This document shows positions 1-8,139 of a DNA stretch of 26,430 bases, one piece after another. The position numbers and the translations under genes are program-made. The first letter of the stretch is position 1. Each line of letters starts with the position of its first letter. Origin of the DNA: Sphingomonadaceae bacterium. GTDB taxonomy: Bacteria; Pseudomonadota; Alphaproteobacteria; Sphingomonadales; Sphingomonadaceae. The stretch spans positions 1 to 26,430 of the forward strand of contig RFSU01000009.1 in assembly GCA_009923795.1 (NCBI GenBank). The letters are read 5' to 3'. The notes under the pieces are model-generated. The model had not been told where the DNA came from, searched no databases, and was given only the letters and a program-made list of their open reading frames with translations.

Positions 1-31
1 CTTTACCGAATTAAAAAGATGAGGGGGCCCA

Positions 32-1958
32 ATGGCGCTGCGGAAAGTCTTTGAGCCGTTGAAGGTCGGCCCGGTTCTGCTCCCCAATCGGGTGGTGCGC
101 ACGGCGCATGGCGGGCTCGAAATGTCGCCGCGGATGACCGATGACTATATCGCCTATCACGCCAGGCGCGGGAGGGGCGGGTGTGGATTGACCATATTGG
201 GCGCGGCCAGCGTCCACCCGTCGAGTATGTTATTCCCCTTCAGCCTTTTCCATGACGCCATTGTGGACGATTATCGTCGGCTCATGGCGGCCAGCGAACC
301 CACGGGCATGAAGGTGTTTGCGCAATTATGGCACGGCGGCAATCTCTACCCGGCGATTGATGGCGGGCCGGGCTGGGCCGTTTCTGATATTCCCGGAATG
401 ATGGGCATGGTCGGCATGCGCATGACCGAGGGGATGATCCAAGAGGTGATTGCCGCCTATGCAAACTGCGCGGTCGATGCCCGCAGCGGTGGCCTCCACG
501 GGGTGGAGGTGCATGCGGCCCACGGCTATTTGCCCCAGCAATTCCTCTCTCCCTTCTACAATGACCGCACCGATCAATGGGGCGGGCCCCTTGAAAATCG
601 CATCCGCTTTCTGTTGGAAGTCCTGCGGGCAATCCGCGCGGCGGTGGGCCGTGACTTGGCGATCAGTGTCCGGCTCGCCGCCAGCGATATGCCCGGCGGC
701 ATCGACATTGCCGAAAACCAGAAAGTCCTGCGCGCGCTGGAAGCCGAAGGCCTGATCGACATGGTCAACGTGTCGCGCGGCGATTATTATCGCATGGATA
801 CGATGGTCGGGGCGATGCAGAACCCCACGGGCTATGAAGTGCCATCGTCGGGGGAAATCGCCTCGGTTGCCAGCGTCCCGCGCCTCCTTGCCGGGCGCTA
901 CCGCACGCTTGACGATGCCGAACAATTGCTGCGCAGTGGCGCGGCCGATCTCATCTCAATGGTGCGCGCCCAAATTGCGGACCCCGATCTGGTCAATAAG
1001 ACCCGCGCCGGAAAGGCGCTGGACGTGCGCCCCTGCATCGGCTGCAACCAGCAGCGCCGGGGCGGGCGGTTCGGCTGCGGGCCTTGAAGCAAGCTATGAT
1101 GAGGACTTCATCACCCCCGCATCTTCTCCTCAGAAAGTGCTGGTGGTCGGCGGTGGCCCCGGCGGCATGGAAGCGGCCCGTATTGCCGCACTTAAAGGCC
1201 ATAAGGTCACCTTGTGCGAGGCGAGCGCAGAACTTGGCGGCATGCTCAATGTCGCCCGCCGCGCGCCGCACAGTGCCGGGTTCGGCGATATCGCCATTTG
1301 GCTTGAAGCAGAAATCTATCGCCTTGGCGTCGACGTTCGGCTCAACACCTATGTCGAGCCGGAAGACATTATGGCCGAAGCTGCAGATCATGTGATCGTC
1401 GCCACAGGGTCGCTCCCCCGAATGGATGCGCGGCAGCACAGCTTCCCAAGCCACGCCGTGCCGGGCACAGATCAAGCGCATGTCGTCTCGGCAATTGACG
1501 TCCTGCGCCAGCCGCGCGACTGGGGCCAAACAGCGGTCGTCCTCGATACTGTTGGGGACTATGAAGGCCTTGCGGCCGTTGAGGCCTTGCTGGCCAAGGG
1601 GATGGCGGTGCGCCTCGTTACCCCGTCTGCGGCGATTGGCGATAAGAATGAGCGAACCTGGCCCGCCTATGAACGCTTCATCCAGATGGGCGGATTTGAG
1701 GAGGTCACGCGCCACCATTTGGTCGAGATCCAAAAAGGCGATGTGCTTGTTCGCCCGCATTTGGGGGCCCCGCAACTCACCCGTGTGATCCCGGCGGATG
1801 TTGTCGTGCTGGTTACGCCGAACCAGCCGCTGCGCGCGCTGTTCGAGGCGCTGGCGGGCACACAGAAGAACCTCACATTAATTGGTGATGCCCGTCAGCC
1901 CCGCGACATGCTTCATGCAATCTGGGAGGGTCACGCCGCCGCCCGCGGGATCGGCTGA
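32..1958 (+). pseudogene. Frameshifted NADH:flavin oxidoreductase (Old Yellow Enzyme barrel + FAD domain)
   Basis: The intact family (2,4-dienoyl-CoA reductase / trimethylamine dehydrogenase type) has an FMN-binding TIM barrel, a 4Fe-4S cluster and a C-terminal FAD/NAD domain. The first frame (ATG 32, preceded by GAGGGGG and an in-frame TGA at 20) codes the barrel, including HAAHGYLPQQF and NRTDQWGG-like active-site segments, and stops at 1085-1087. The other half continues in another frame to the TGA at 1956-1958, with the dinucleotide motif VVGGGPGG near 1142-1165 and an ATG-PADH-type C-terminal core. The break falls in the cluster motif: CIGCNQ is followed by QRRGGRFGC and then the frame switches. 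Where relatives have a third Cys about three residues after the second, and about 11 residues before the fourth, this copy has Arg and only about six residues, so bases appear lost. The second half has no start of its own near the break. It is either a true pseudogene or a sequencing error; two separate products are unlikely. Confidence 0.8.
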
Positions 1959-2001
1959 CGCGGCCCTGCGCCGCTTGTCCCCCAGTTTAAGAGACGCAGT
2001 C

Positions 2002-3711
2002 TCAATTCTGTCGCCGCCAAATGCTCTCGCCTTCCTTGACCGTTTCCAGCAGTTTGATGTTCCGGATTTGATCGACGGGGGTAGTGAGCGGGTTCTTATC
2101 CAGCACGACAAAGTCGGCAAGCAGCCCGGCCTTGATCCGGCCTTTGCGGTTCTCCTCGAAAATCTGCCAGGCTGGGCCAGTGGTCAGCATTTGGAGGCCT
2201 TCCCAAGCGGACAGGCGCTGTTCAGGCCCGCTCACAACCCCGGTCTGCGACAGGCGGGTCATGCTGCTCCACAGCTGCGCCATGGGGTCCAGCGGGGTGA
2301 CGGGCGCGTCCGAATGGTTTGAAGGGCGCAGGCCAGCCTTGAGGGCTGCCTGAAAAGGGCTAATGAAATCAACAACCTCACGCGGGAAGTTGCTGCGGTG
2401 TGTGTCCGCGAAATAAAAAGTGTGGTTGCTGAAATAGGCTGGGCCGACGCCGATCCTCTGATAGGCGGCAAGCTGGTCCGGGCGCTGAAACTGCGAATGG
2501 ATCACCACCGGGCGGGCATTGTCCTTTGCCGTGATGCCGATCGCCTCAAACCCCTTAATGGCCATGTCGATTGCGGCATCGCCATTGGCATGGACGAACA
2601 GTTGCCATCCCTTTGCATGCGCACGCGCAGCATCGGCAATAAACTGCTCTTGCGTCAAATTAGACGTGCCGTGCCAAGGGTGGTGGCCATCGGGCGCGCC
2701 ATTGGCATAATCGCGCGTGAAATACGCCGTGCGTGCCTGGGGGGAACCATCCAGAACGAATTTAACTCCTTCCAGCTTCACACTGCCCTGATAGCGTCCA
2801 AATGTCACAGTCTCGCGCTTGAGAAGGGCATCGAGATTTTGACTGGTGGGCAGCACCGCGAGGTCGAGCTTTAGGCGCGCCTGCGCAGGTGCACTCAAGA
2901 AAAAGTCGACATCGGAAAGGTTCGCGGCGCCATCTTGCGCGTGGGTAAAGCCATTGCTGGCATATTTGCGCTGCGCTGCCTCCAGTGCGGAGAGGCGCTG
3001 TTCGGACGTGAGTTGCGGCAGTTTCAGGTAAATAGGGTAGGCGGCATTTTCAAAGAACACGCCGTTCGGTTTGCCCACGGCGTCGCGCAAGGTTACCCCG
3101 CCGGGCGGGTTGGGTGTGGTGTCGGTGATGCCAGCGGCCGCCATCGCTGCGCCATTTGCCACCAGCCCATGGCCGGTGAAGTGAATGAGGACCACCTTAT
3201 AGTCGGGCAATGCCGCATCAAGCTCCGCCCGGGTTACATGACGTTTTTCGGCAAACTTGCTCTCGTCATATTGCCAAGCAATCACCCAGCCACCGGGCGC
3301 AATGTGGCGGGTCTCAATCCCAGCGCGGAGCGCGGACATCAGGCTGGCAACATCAACCACGGGTTGGTCGGGGGATTGCAAGTCGACGCCACTGCCGACT
3401 TGCATCGCCATGGCAAAGTGCGAATGGGCATCGACAAAGCCCGGCAGCATGGTGGCCCCTTTGAGGTCGCGGTCGATTGCCTGCTTGCCCGCCAGCTTGC
3501 GCGCCTTCGCCTCGGCCCCAGCATAGAGGATCTTCCCACCACGTTCGACAACGGCTTGGACGCTATGGGGGCTGTTGCCGTCCATCGTCAGGATCGTCCC
3601 GCCATGCCAAAGCGATGTCGCGGGCAAGCTGCTCCCCGTATCGGCGGCCGCCAGGGCGGGCAAAGCGAGCGACAGCGTCACTGCGGCTGCAAGCATCTTT
3701 ATCTTTGGCAT
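2002..3711 (-). CDS. Secreted YtcJ-like metal-dependent amidohydrolase
   Basis: A 569-residue amidohydrolase of the YtcJ/amidohydrolase-3 type, predicted to hydrolyse C-N bonds of an unknown substrate in the periplasm. Residues 1-23 form a signal peptide with a hydrophobic stretch ending in ALAAAD. The family signature GFVDAHSH gives metal ligands H96 and H98. Further expected metal-site residues are K317 in the VKFVLDG segment, H374 in LFVHANGD, H405 in VVIHSQF, and D468 in SNHSDAP. The length is usual for the family (about 550-600 residues). It is convergent with the oxidoreductase pseudogene, with only about 43 bp between stops, and lies 134 bp downstream of the glutamine amidotransferase on the same strand, so co-transcription with that pair is possible but not shown. 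The substrate cannot be read from the sequence. Confidence 0.9.
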   Translation of the reverse strand: MPKIKMLAAAVTLSLALPALAAADTGSSLPATSLWHGGTILTMDGNSPHSVQAVVERGGKILYAGAEAKARKLAGKQAIDRDLKGATMLPGFVDAHSHFAMAMQVGSGVDLQSPDQPVVDVASLMSALRAGIETRHIAPGGWVIAWQYDESKFAEKRHVTRAELDAALPDYKVVLIHFTGHGLVANGAAMAAAGITDTTPNPPGGVTLRDAVGKPNGVFFENAAYPIYLKLPQLTSEQRLSALEAAQRKYASNGFTHAQDGAANLSDVDFFLSAPAQARLKLDLAVLPTSQNLDALLKRETVTFGRYQGSVKLEGVKFVLDGSPQARTAYFTRDYANGAPDGHHPWHGTSNLTQEQFIADAARAHAKGWQLFVHANGDAAIDMAIKGFEAIGITAKDNARPVVIHSQFQRPDQLAAYQRIGVGPAYFSNHTFYFADTHRSNFPREVVDFISPFQAALKAGLRPSNHSDAPVTPLDPMAQLWSSMTRLSQTGVVSGPEQRLSAWEGLQMLTTGPAWQIFEENRKGRIKAGLLADFVVLDKNPLTTPVDQIRNIKLLETVKEGESIWRRQN

Positions 3712-3845
3712 GGCGGGCTCATCTCCACTTGATATCGTTAGGGTCTATGGGGCGTTGATATAGCTCTGCCGACCCCACCGCAACGCGCCTGCTCTTGGCG
3801 CAATTGCGTATGTTAAGTGGCGGTCACCTGTGCGCCGATGATTGA

Positions 3846-4760
3846 CTAAACGTCCAGCGCGTGGATCTCCGCAAAGCGACGTGATCCATCGCTGCGCACG
3901 ACAAGGGCGGAATATTCCGGCACCTCAATCCACGTCGCAAAGTCGCGCGTAAGCGGCTCTGAGGCAACAACGATGCTGTCCGCTTGAGAGGCGCCGCCCG
4001 TCAGCTTCCACTCCCCATCATGCAGGCCGTAATCTGCGCCAAAGCTGTACCACATGGACAGAAAGTCGGTCGTGCCCTGCAATTGGCTGGCCTCAAACCG
4101 GCCAAAGTCAAACGTGTAACGCACAGCGACAAGGTTAACGCCGTCGCAGAACATTAAATTGGCGGACGATGAGCGGGTGATGCCGTGCTGATCACGCACG
4201 GTGCGGATTATGGTCAGCGCCTGGCGGATCGCGGCGAGAATTGCTTCGGGCGCATTGATCGCACCTGGATCGGGCAGGGCGGAGGCAACCAGCGCGTAGA
4301 TCCATTCGCTATCGGTTGAGCCGGAAATGGCTTGGGCGAATTCAGGGCGGACATGCGGCAAAAGATCGAAGCGCATCTCTCGAAAGCCTGCAAGATCGCC
4401 ATTATGGGCCATGGCCAGCGGGACATTGTTGAAACGAAACGGGTGCACATTTTGCTCATTGACCTGCACCGTGTATGTCATCGGCACGCCGCGGATATGG
4501 GCCAGCAGCGCGCCGACCTGCAGCTTGCTCGCCAATTCTTTGAGATTGCGATCAAACACAGCGACCTGCGTCGTGCGATAGCGATAGGGCATATGCGGTT
4601 CGTGGCTCGATGGGTCCCACGCCGCCATTCCAAACCCGGCAAGGTTGAGCATCGAGAGCATCTGCGCTGCCGTCGTTTGATTGAGCAGCGATGAATCTGG
4701 CGCATAGAGCAAATGGTCGAGCAGAACTGGGCTGCCGAGGTAAGAAAGGATCCTGCACAT
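3846..4760 (-). CDS. Class II glutamine amidotransferase (YafJ/EgtC-like)
   Basis: A 304-residue protein starting MCRILSYLG. Removal of Met1 would expose Cys2, the N-terminal nucleophile of class II (Ntn) glutamine amidotransferases, which release ammonia from glutamine. Family segments visible include HIRG (residues about 88-91), NVHPF, AHNGDLAGF and the GSTDSEWIYAL block, all typical of the stand-alone YafJ/EgtC/DUG3 group. No signal peptide or membrane segment is seen, so it should be cytoplasmic. The ATG overlaps the stop of the upstream cyclic-nucleotide-binding-fold gene in TAATG, which implies translational coupling and a joint task. The other egt genes of ergothioneine synthesis are not in the window, so I do not assign EgtC. 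The acceptor substrate is unknown. Confidence 0.88.
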   Translation of the reverse strand: MCRILSYLGSPVLLDHLLYAPDSSLLNQTTAAQMLSMLNLAGFGMAAWDPSSHEPHMPYRYRTTQVAVFDRNLKELASKLQVGALLAHIRGVPMTYTVQVNEQNVHPFRFNNVPLAMAHNGDLAGFREMRFDLLPHVRPEFAQAISGSTDSEWIYALVASALPDPGAINAPEAILAAIRQALTIIRTVRDQHGITRSSSANLMFCDGVNLVAVRYTFDFGRFEASQLQGTTDFLSMWYSFGADYGLHDGEWKLTGGASQADSIVVASEPLTRDFATWIEVPEYSALVVRSDGSRRFAEIHALDV

Positions 4761-5740
4761 TAGAGTGTGCCCCCGCCCGCATATTGGTTGAATTGTTCGA
4801 GTGACACCGCCCGACCGAGATGGCGGTTGGCCCGGCGCTGGTCGCGGACCAATTGCCGCCCAATGGCCGCAAAGAAGGCAAGGGCGTGCGGCTCTGGGCT
4901 GCGGCGCATCTCTTCAAAGGCTATATGGGGGAGCTGCAGGGCGATTACATTTTCCGCTGCCTCCAGCCCGAGCGGGTGCGGGGTGCCATCAAACAAACCG
5001 ACCAGGCCCGTCATTTCGCCCGGCCCATGCACCATGATTTGCTCTTGCCCCTCATCGCGCGGAAGGAATGACCGCAATGCGCCGCGCAGAACGAGTGTCA
5101 GGGTGTGGCGCGCGCTTTCGGCCTCTGATATACGGGAGCCGCGTGGGATTGTGAGGTAAGTCCCTTTGGACGCCAAGAGAGCAGCACCCTCTGCGCCCAG
5201 CTCCTCGAACCGCCCCAGAGCTGCGAAGAGGGGCGTTCCATCGTCTATTGTGCCGATGTCGCCGCCTGGAGAGGGGGTACGCAAGGATGGCACGTCATAA
5301 CGCGATGTTGTCGCAATCCGCGCCAGCGTTGCGCGGGTGCGCTGCGCAACCAGAGACCTTAACGCGTCGATCAGATCTAGTGTCCACGGCTTTCCGTCCG
5401 CCAGAAGCGCCAAGAAACGCGCTTTTGGAATGCGCAATCCCGTGCTCTCTTCGGCTGCTGTCACGCTCGCTGACCTGAGGCCGTCATCGAGAAGAGCGAA
5501 CTCACCGACGACTTCGCCGGGCCCGATTGTGCTGACCGTAGCCGCGGTATCGCCGGGGATGCGCGTCATAATCTCCAGCGCGCCGCTTTTGACAATATAG
5601 AGGGCATCGGCTGCCATGCCCTGCCGGAACAGGGTTTGTCCGCGGTCAATGGCAAATGGGTCTGCCGCTGCCGCCAATTGCGCGAATGCATCCGGCGTCA
5701 GCCCAGACAAGTGGCCTGACCTTTGCAAAAGCTCGTCCAA
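4760..5740 (-). CDS. Protein with two cyclic-nucleotide-binding folds
   Basis: A 326-residue soluble protein with two cNMP-binding (Crp-type) beta-rolls. The first spans roughly residues 10-130 and has a good phosphate-binding cassette, PGEVVGEFALLDDGLRSASV (74-93), including E80 and R89. The second spans roughly 175-300; its cassette, GPGEMTGLVGLFDGTPHPLG (239-258), lacks the usual Arg and is probably degenerate. No helix-turn-helix is recognisable at the C-terminus, so it is more likely a sensor or scaffold than a Crp-type DNA-binding regulator. The start is TTG at 5740, supported by a GAGGGGG ribosome site six bases upstream. Its TAA overlaps the ATG of the glutamine amidotransferase, so this is the first gene of a coupled pair. 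The ligand (cAMP, cGMP or none) is not known. Confidence 0.85.
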   Translation of the reverse strand: MDELLQRSGHLSGLTPDAFAQLAAAADPFAIDRGQTLFRQGMAADALYIVKSGALEIMTRIPGDTAATVSTIGPGEVVGEFALLDDGLRSASVTAAEESTGLRIPKARFLALLADGKPWTLDLIDALRSLVAQRTRATLARIATTSRYDVPSLRTPSPGGDIGTIDDGTPLFAALGRFEELGAEGAALLASKGTYLTIPRGSRISEAESARHTLTLVLRGALRSFLPRDEGQEQIMVHGPGEMTGLVGLFDGTPHPLGLEAAENVIALQLPHIAFEEMRRSPEPHALAFFAAIGRQLVRDQRRANRHLGRAVSLEQFNQYAGGGTL

Positions 5741-5767
5741 CCAGGCCCCCTCACGTCTTATTTATGA

Positions 5768-5800
5768 ACTATATCAGAGAGTTGCATATTCCAGATGCAA
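5768..5800 (-). promoter_or_regulatory. Candidate promoter and operator of the cNMP-fold/amidotransferase pair
   Basis: On the minus strand a -10-like TATAGT lies at 5773-5768, about 28 bp before the TTG start at 5740. Just upstream is a perfect inverted repeat, TTGCAT-N7-ATGCAA (5782-5800), placed where a -35 box would be. The symmetry and position suggest a dimeric regulator's binding site. I recognise no specific regulator, and no convincing -35 hexamer is visible. Confidence 0.35.
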
Positions 5801-5970
5801 TGGCGAGTCTGCAGAATTTTAGCCCAGTTTTGGGGAGGGTTTGGATCACTGCAACGTGTTTCCAATTGCCCGATTTGACATGACTTCTTCCGCCCAGGCC
5901 GCTTTAGCGCAAGCCATCATAGCAGGAAGGAGAGGTCGCTCAGCGCCCCCTCTACATAAACATCAAGAGC

Positions 5971-6867
5971 CTAATATTCTTGCGCTGGCAGATAGGGGCG
6001 CAACCAATCTGCCCGCTCAATCTGTGCCCGAGTGTCGCAGTTAATCTGATTTAGAACAATGTCGGCGGCACTTTCGCTGCTGTTGATGCTTTCAAGGCGG
6101 CAGTCAGCATTTTTCTTGCGGATCCAAGCGCGCTGACGCGTAAGCAAATCAGAGCGAACGGTTGCCTCTAGGGCCGACCAGATTTCCTGAACGGCTTGCA
6201 CGGCCGCACGGTTTTCTGCCCTTGCAAGGTCAAGGGCCGCCTTTTGCTGTTCGGTCTGCGCCTGTAATTCGCGGTTCGTCTCATCTTTCTTGTTTCTCAC
6301 GAGTGAGGCAGACAACGACTGGTATGCACCCAATTCACCTGCCACATCGAAGAGCGTGAAGTTTGTTCCGGGTTCAGCCGAAATGGCGCGGTTATTGTCG
6401 ACTTTGTTTATGCCAAAATCGATCTCTTGGGAAAAACGCGACTTTGCATCAAATTCCACTGCGCTCTGGGCTGACAAATCAGCCACAGTGTTCAGGTCCA
6501 GCACGGCTCTACCTTCATCGGCCTTGCGTACAATGTCCGGATCGACCGTTATGGCCAGCGTGCCACGGCAAGACTTTTGGTCGCCCGCATCATTCTGCCA
6601 AACTTCCGTGACGGCGGTTAGCTCATAATTGAACTTGTCGACAAGCTGTTTGACCATCCCACCGCCGAAATTCGACGCTTCAGGGTTCGACTCCCGAATG
6701 GCCTTAATGTTCTCTGCGATCTCGCGGGTCACATCTTTTTTGGCGGCCGCTATCAGTGCCGCTTTCGCTTCCGCAGAATTGCAGTCAAAATCGACCTTGT
6801 TGCAGCCAGATACTAGTATCAGTGATGGAATGAGAGAGAGTCCCAGACCCCTTAGGCGGCGTGTCAT
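5971..6867 (-). CDS. Lipoprotein with C-terminal LprI/DUF1311-like domain
   Basis: A 298-residue predicted lipoprotein. I choose the ATG at 6867 (MTRRLRGLG) rather than the in-frame start at 6912, because it puts a short charged n-region before the hydrophobic stretch and the lipobox LVSGC, and because the preceding gene ends at 6872, giving TAAGGCCATG. The middle is rich in charged helix (around residues 190-225, QAQTEQQKAALDLARAENR), possibly a coiled coil. The end carries the LprI/DUF1311 pattern, QRAWIRKKNADC followed by a second Cys in NQINCDTRAQIERADWL. This domain is known from lysozyme-inhibitor LprI of mycobacteria and many uncharacterised envelope proteins. Lysozyme inhibition is therefore possible but unproven here. 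It likely shares a transcript with the lipoprotein gene just upstream. Confidence 0.75.
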   Translation of the reverse strand: MTRRLRGLGLSLIPSLILVSGCNKVDFDCNSAEAKAALIAAAKKDVTREIAENIKAIRESNPEASNFGGGMVKQLVDKFNYELTAVTEVWQNDAGDQKSCRGTLAITVDPDIVRKADEGRAVLDLNTVADLSAQSAVEFDAKSRFSQEIDFGINKVDNNRAISAEPGTNFTLFDVAGELGAYQSLSASLVRNKKDETNRELQAQTEQQKAALDLARAENRAAVQAVQEIWSALEATVRSDLLTRQRAWIRKKNADCRLESINSSESAADIVLNQINCDTRAQIERADWLRPYLPAQEY

Positions 6868-6871
6868 GGCC

Positions 6872-7360
6872 TTACCCAAGACGGCACCGCGCTGATCGGA
6901 AAATCCCGTCATAGGGCGGGGGTTCCTTGAAAACGGCTGCGTCTAAATAGAAAATTTCGGCTGGCCGCGAACCGTTATACTCAACATAAAACCACTTAGA
7001 TTGGGAAGGCGTTTCGCGGTCAAGCAGCAAGATGTGTGTGCGCGAACCGGTCGGAGGATTAATGTTTTTGTCAAAGTCGCGCGCCGGGCCAACCGAAAGT
7101 TGACCGGTGCGCGGCGGGTATTTACCCTCTTCGCGAGTAACTGTTTGCTGTTTATAGGTGGGGTCGCCTTCCGGAAAGGAATATCGGCTGCCATCAATTT
7201 TCAGTTTAAAAGTGACATTCTCCTCGGATCCCCGATCGAGAATAGCTGTGCGGCAGTTCCAGATCCCTGAAGGCAACTGGATGGGCTTTTGCTCTTCTTG
7301 GCAGCCAAGAACGGCAAAAAGCAGCGTCGTAACGATTAGCTTCCTGTGCAAATTACCCAC
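6872..7360 (-). CDS. Small lipoprotein of unknown function
   Basis: A 162-residue protein with a signal peptide and lipobox LFAVLGC followed by QEEQKP, so a lipid-anchored envelope protein. The body is rich in beta-type and polar residues, ends with a Cys (SARCRLG), and matches no family I recognise. The annotated start is GTG at 7360. An in-frame TTG at 7351 is a reasonable alternative, because AGGGGTGGG lies immediately upstream of it. The gene stops four bases before the LprI-like lipoprotein gene, so the two form a tight pair. It is divergent from the SHOCT/membrane gene across about 150 bp. Confidence 0.65.
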   Translation of the reverse strand: MGNLHRKLIVTTLLFAVLGCQEEQKPIQLPSGIWNCRTAILDRGSEENVTFKLKIDGSRYSFPEGDPTYKQQTVTREEGKYPPRTGQLSVGPARDFDKNINPPTGSRTHILLLDRETPSQSKWFYVEYNGSRPAEIFYLDAAVFKEPPPYDGIFRSARCRLG

Positions 7361-7510
7361 CCCTAATTATTCAGCCCTTAGTCAAAGAGTTCTGGACATG
7401 ATAGCGAGTCTATGCAAGTTTTTGGGTGTTGTTTCAATTGCAAAATAATGATTTCGCTGGATATTCTTTCCAAGGGTTAAGGGTTGAACGCATTTTTCAA
7501 GGGGGTTGGG

Positions 7511-8014
7511 ATGTTCTTCGACAAGGTGTCAAAGCTTGAGCGTCTTCATAAGTTAAAAGAATTGGGCGTGTTGGATGACCAAGAATTTGAAGAGCGAAAG
7601 CAGCGCATCGTAGCCGCTAAGCCTTTAAACAAATGGTTACTCATTACCCCTTTACTTCTTATCATCGCCGCCGCTGGAGGTTATGGCGGTCTGATGTACA
7701 AGGCGAAGCTGGACATAGATAAACGCAAGCAGCAGGAAGCCGCGCTCCCCATCCCGATGGTCACTTACAAAAAGGAAACCAAACTCGTTTGGGAGTCGAC
7801 GTCGGGATACACTTACACCAACTACGGATACTATAATAATAGCGCCGAGGTGTCTCAGGCCTGTACAATCGCAAACACGGACGTCGCTAGCGAGGAAGCC
7901 AATGGTTGGAAGATTGCATCTTCAAACCCGGCGGACAAGAATGTGACAGGCGGTACATGCAAGGGACGCGATATCATGTTGGAGCGCGAGATGCCGTCGA
8001 TCACTATTGGCTAA
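7511..8014 (+). CDS. SHOCT-domain single-pass membrane protein
   Basis: A 167-residue protein. Residues about 6-36 match the SHOCT pattern (LERLHKLKELGVLDDQEFEERKQRIV), a short helical domain found at protein ends and implicated in oligomerisation or peptide binding. One transmembrane helix follows (LLITPLLLIIAAAGGYGG, near residues 42-60), and then a Tyr- and Asn-rich extracytoplasmic part with two Cys (SQACTIAN and GGTCKGRD). ATG 7511 is preferred because a GGGGGTTGGG stretch precedes it directly. A TTG at 7484 would add nine residues and also has a GGG upstream. Function is unknown. The divergent lipoprotein genes suggest an envelope role. Confidence 0.72.
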   Translation: MFFDKVSKLERLHKLKELGVLDDQEFEERKQRIVAAKPLNKWLLITPLLLIIAAAGGYGGLMYKAKLDIDKRKQQEAALPIPMVTYKKETKLVWESTSGYTYTNYGYYNNSAEVSQACTIANTDVASEEANGWKIASSNPADKNVTGGTCKGRDIMLEREMPSITIG

Positions 8015-8070
8015 TGATCTCTGCCACCACTCGGTTTTCCAAGCGTGAGTTATCGTGGGCCTCATAATGG

Positions 8071-8109
8071 GACCAAGTTAGCTTATCCCAATTTGGCCCC
8101 ACTTGGTTC
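8071..8109. repeat. Nested inverted repeats between the SHOCT and FG-GAP genes
   Basis: ACCAAGT (8072-8078) is matched by its reverse complement ACTTGGT (8101-8107). Inside lies the palindrome CCAA-T-TTGG (8088-8096). No T-run follows, so a classic intrinsic terminator is not supported. It may be a weak transcript-end hairpin or an operator for the gene starting at 8140. Confidence 0.3.
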
Positions 8110-8139
8110 TTCTGACGCGGAGAGGGTGAGGAATGCGGT

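Noticed and set aside
993..1775. Open frame of 260 codons on the minus strand
   Set aside because: Antisense to the recognisable FAD domain of the oxidoreductase; no recognisable domain of its own.
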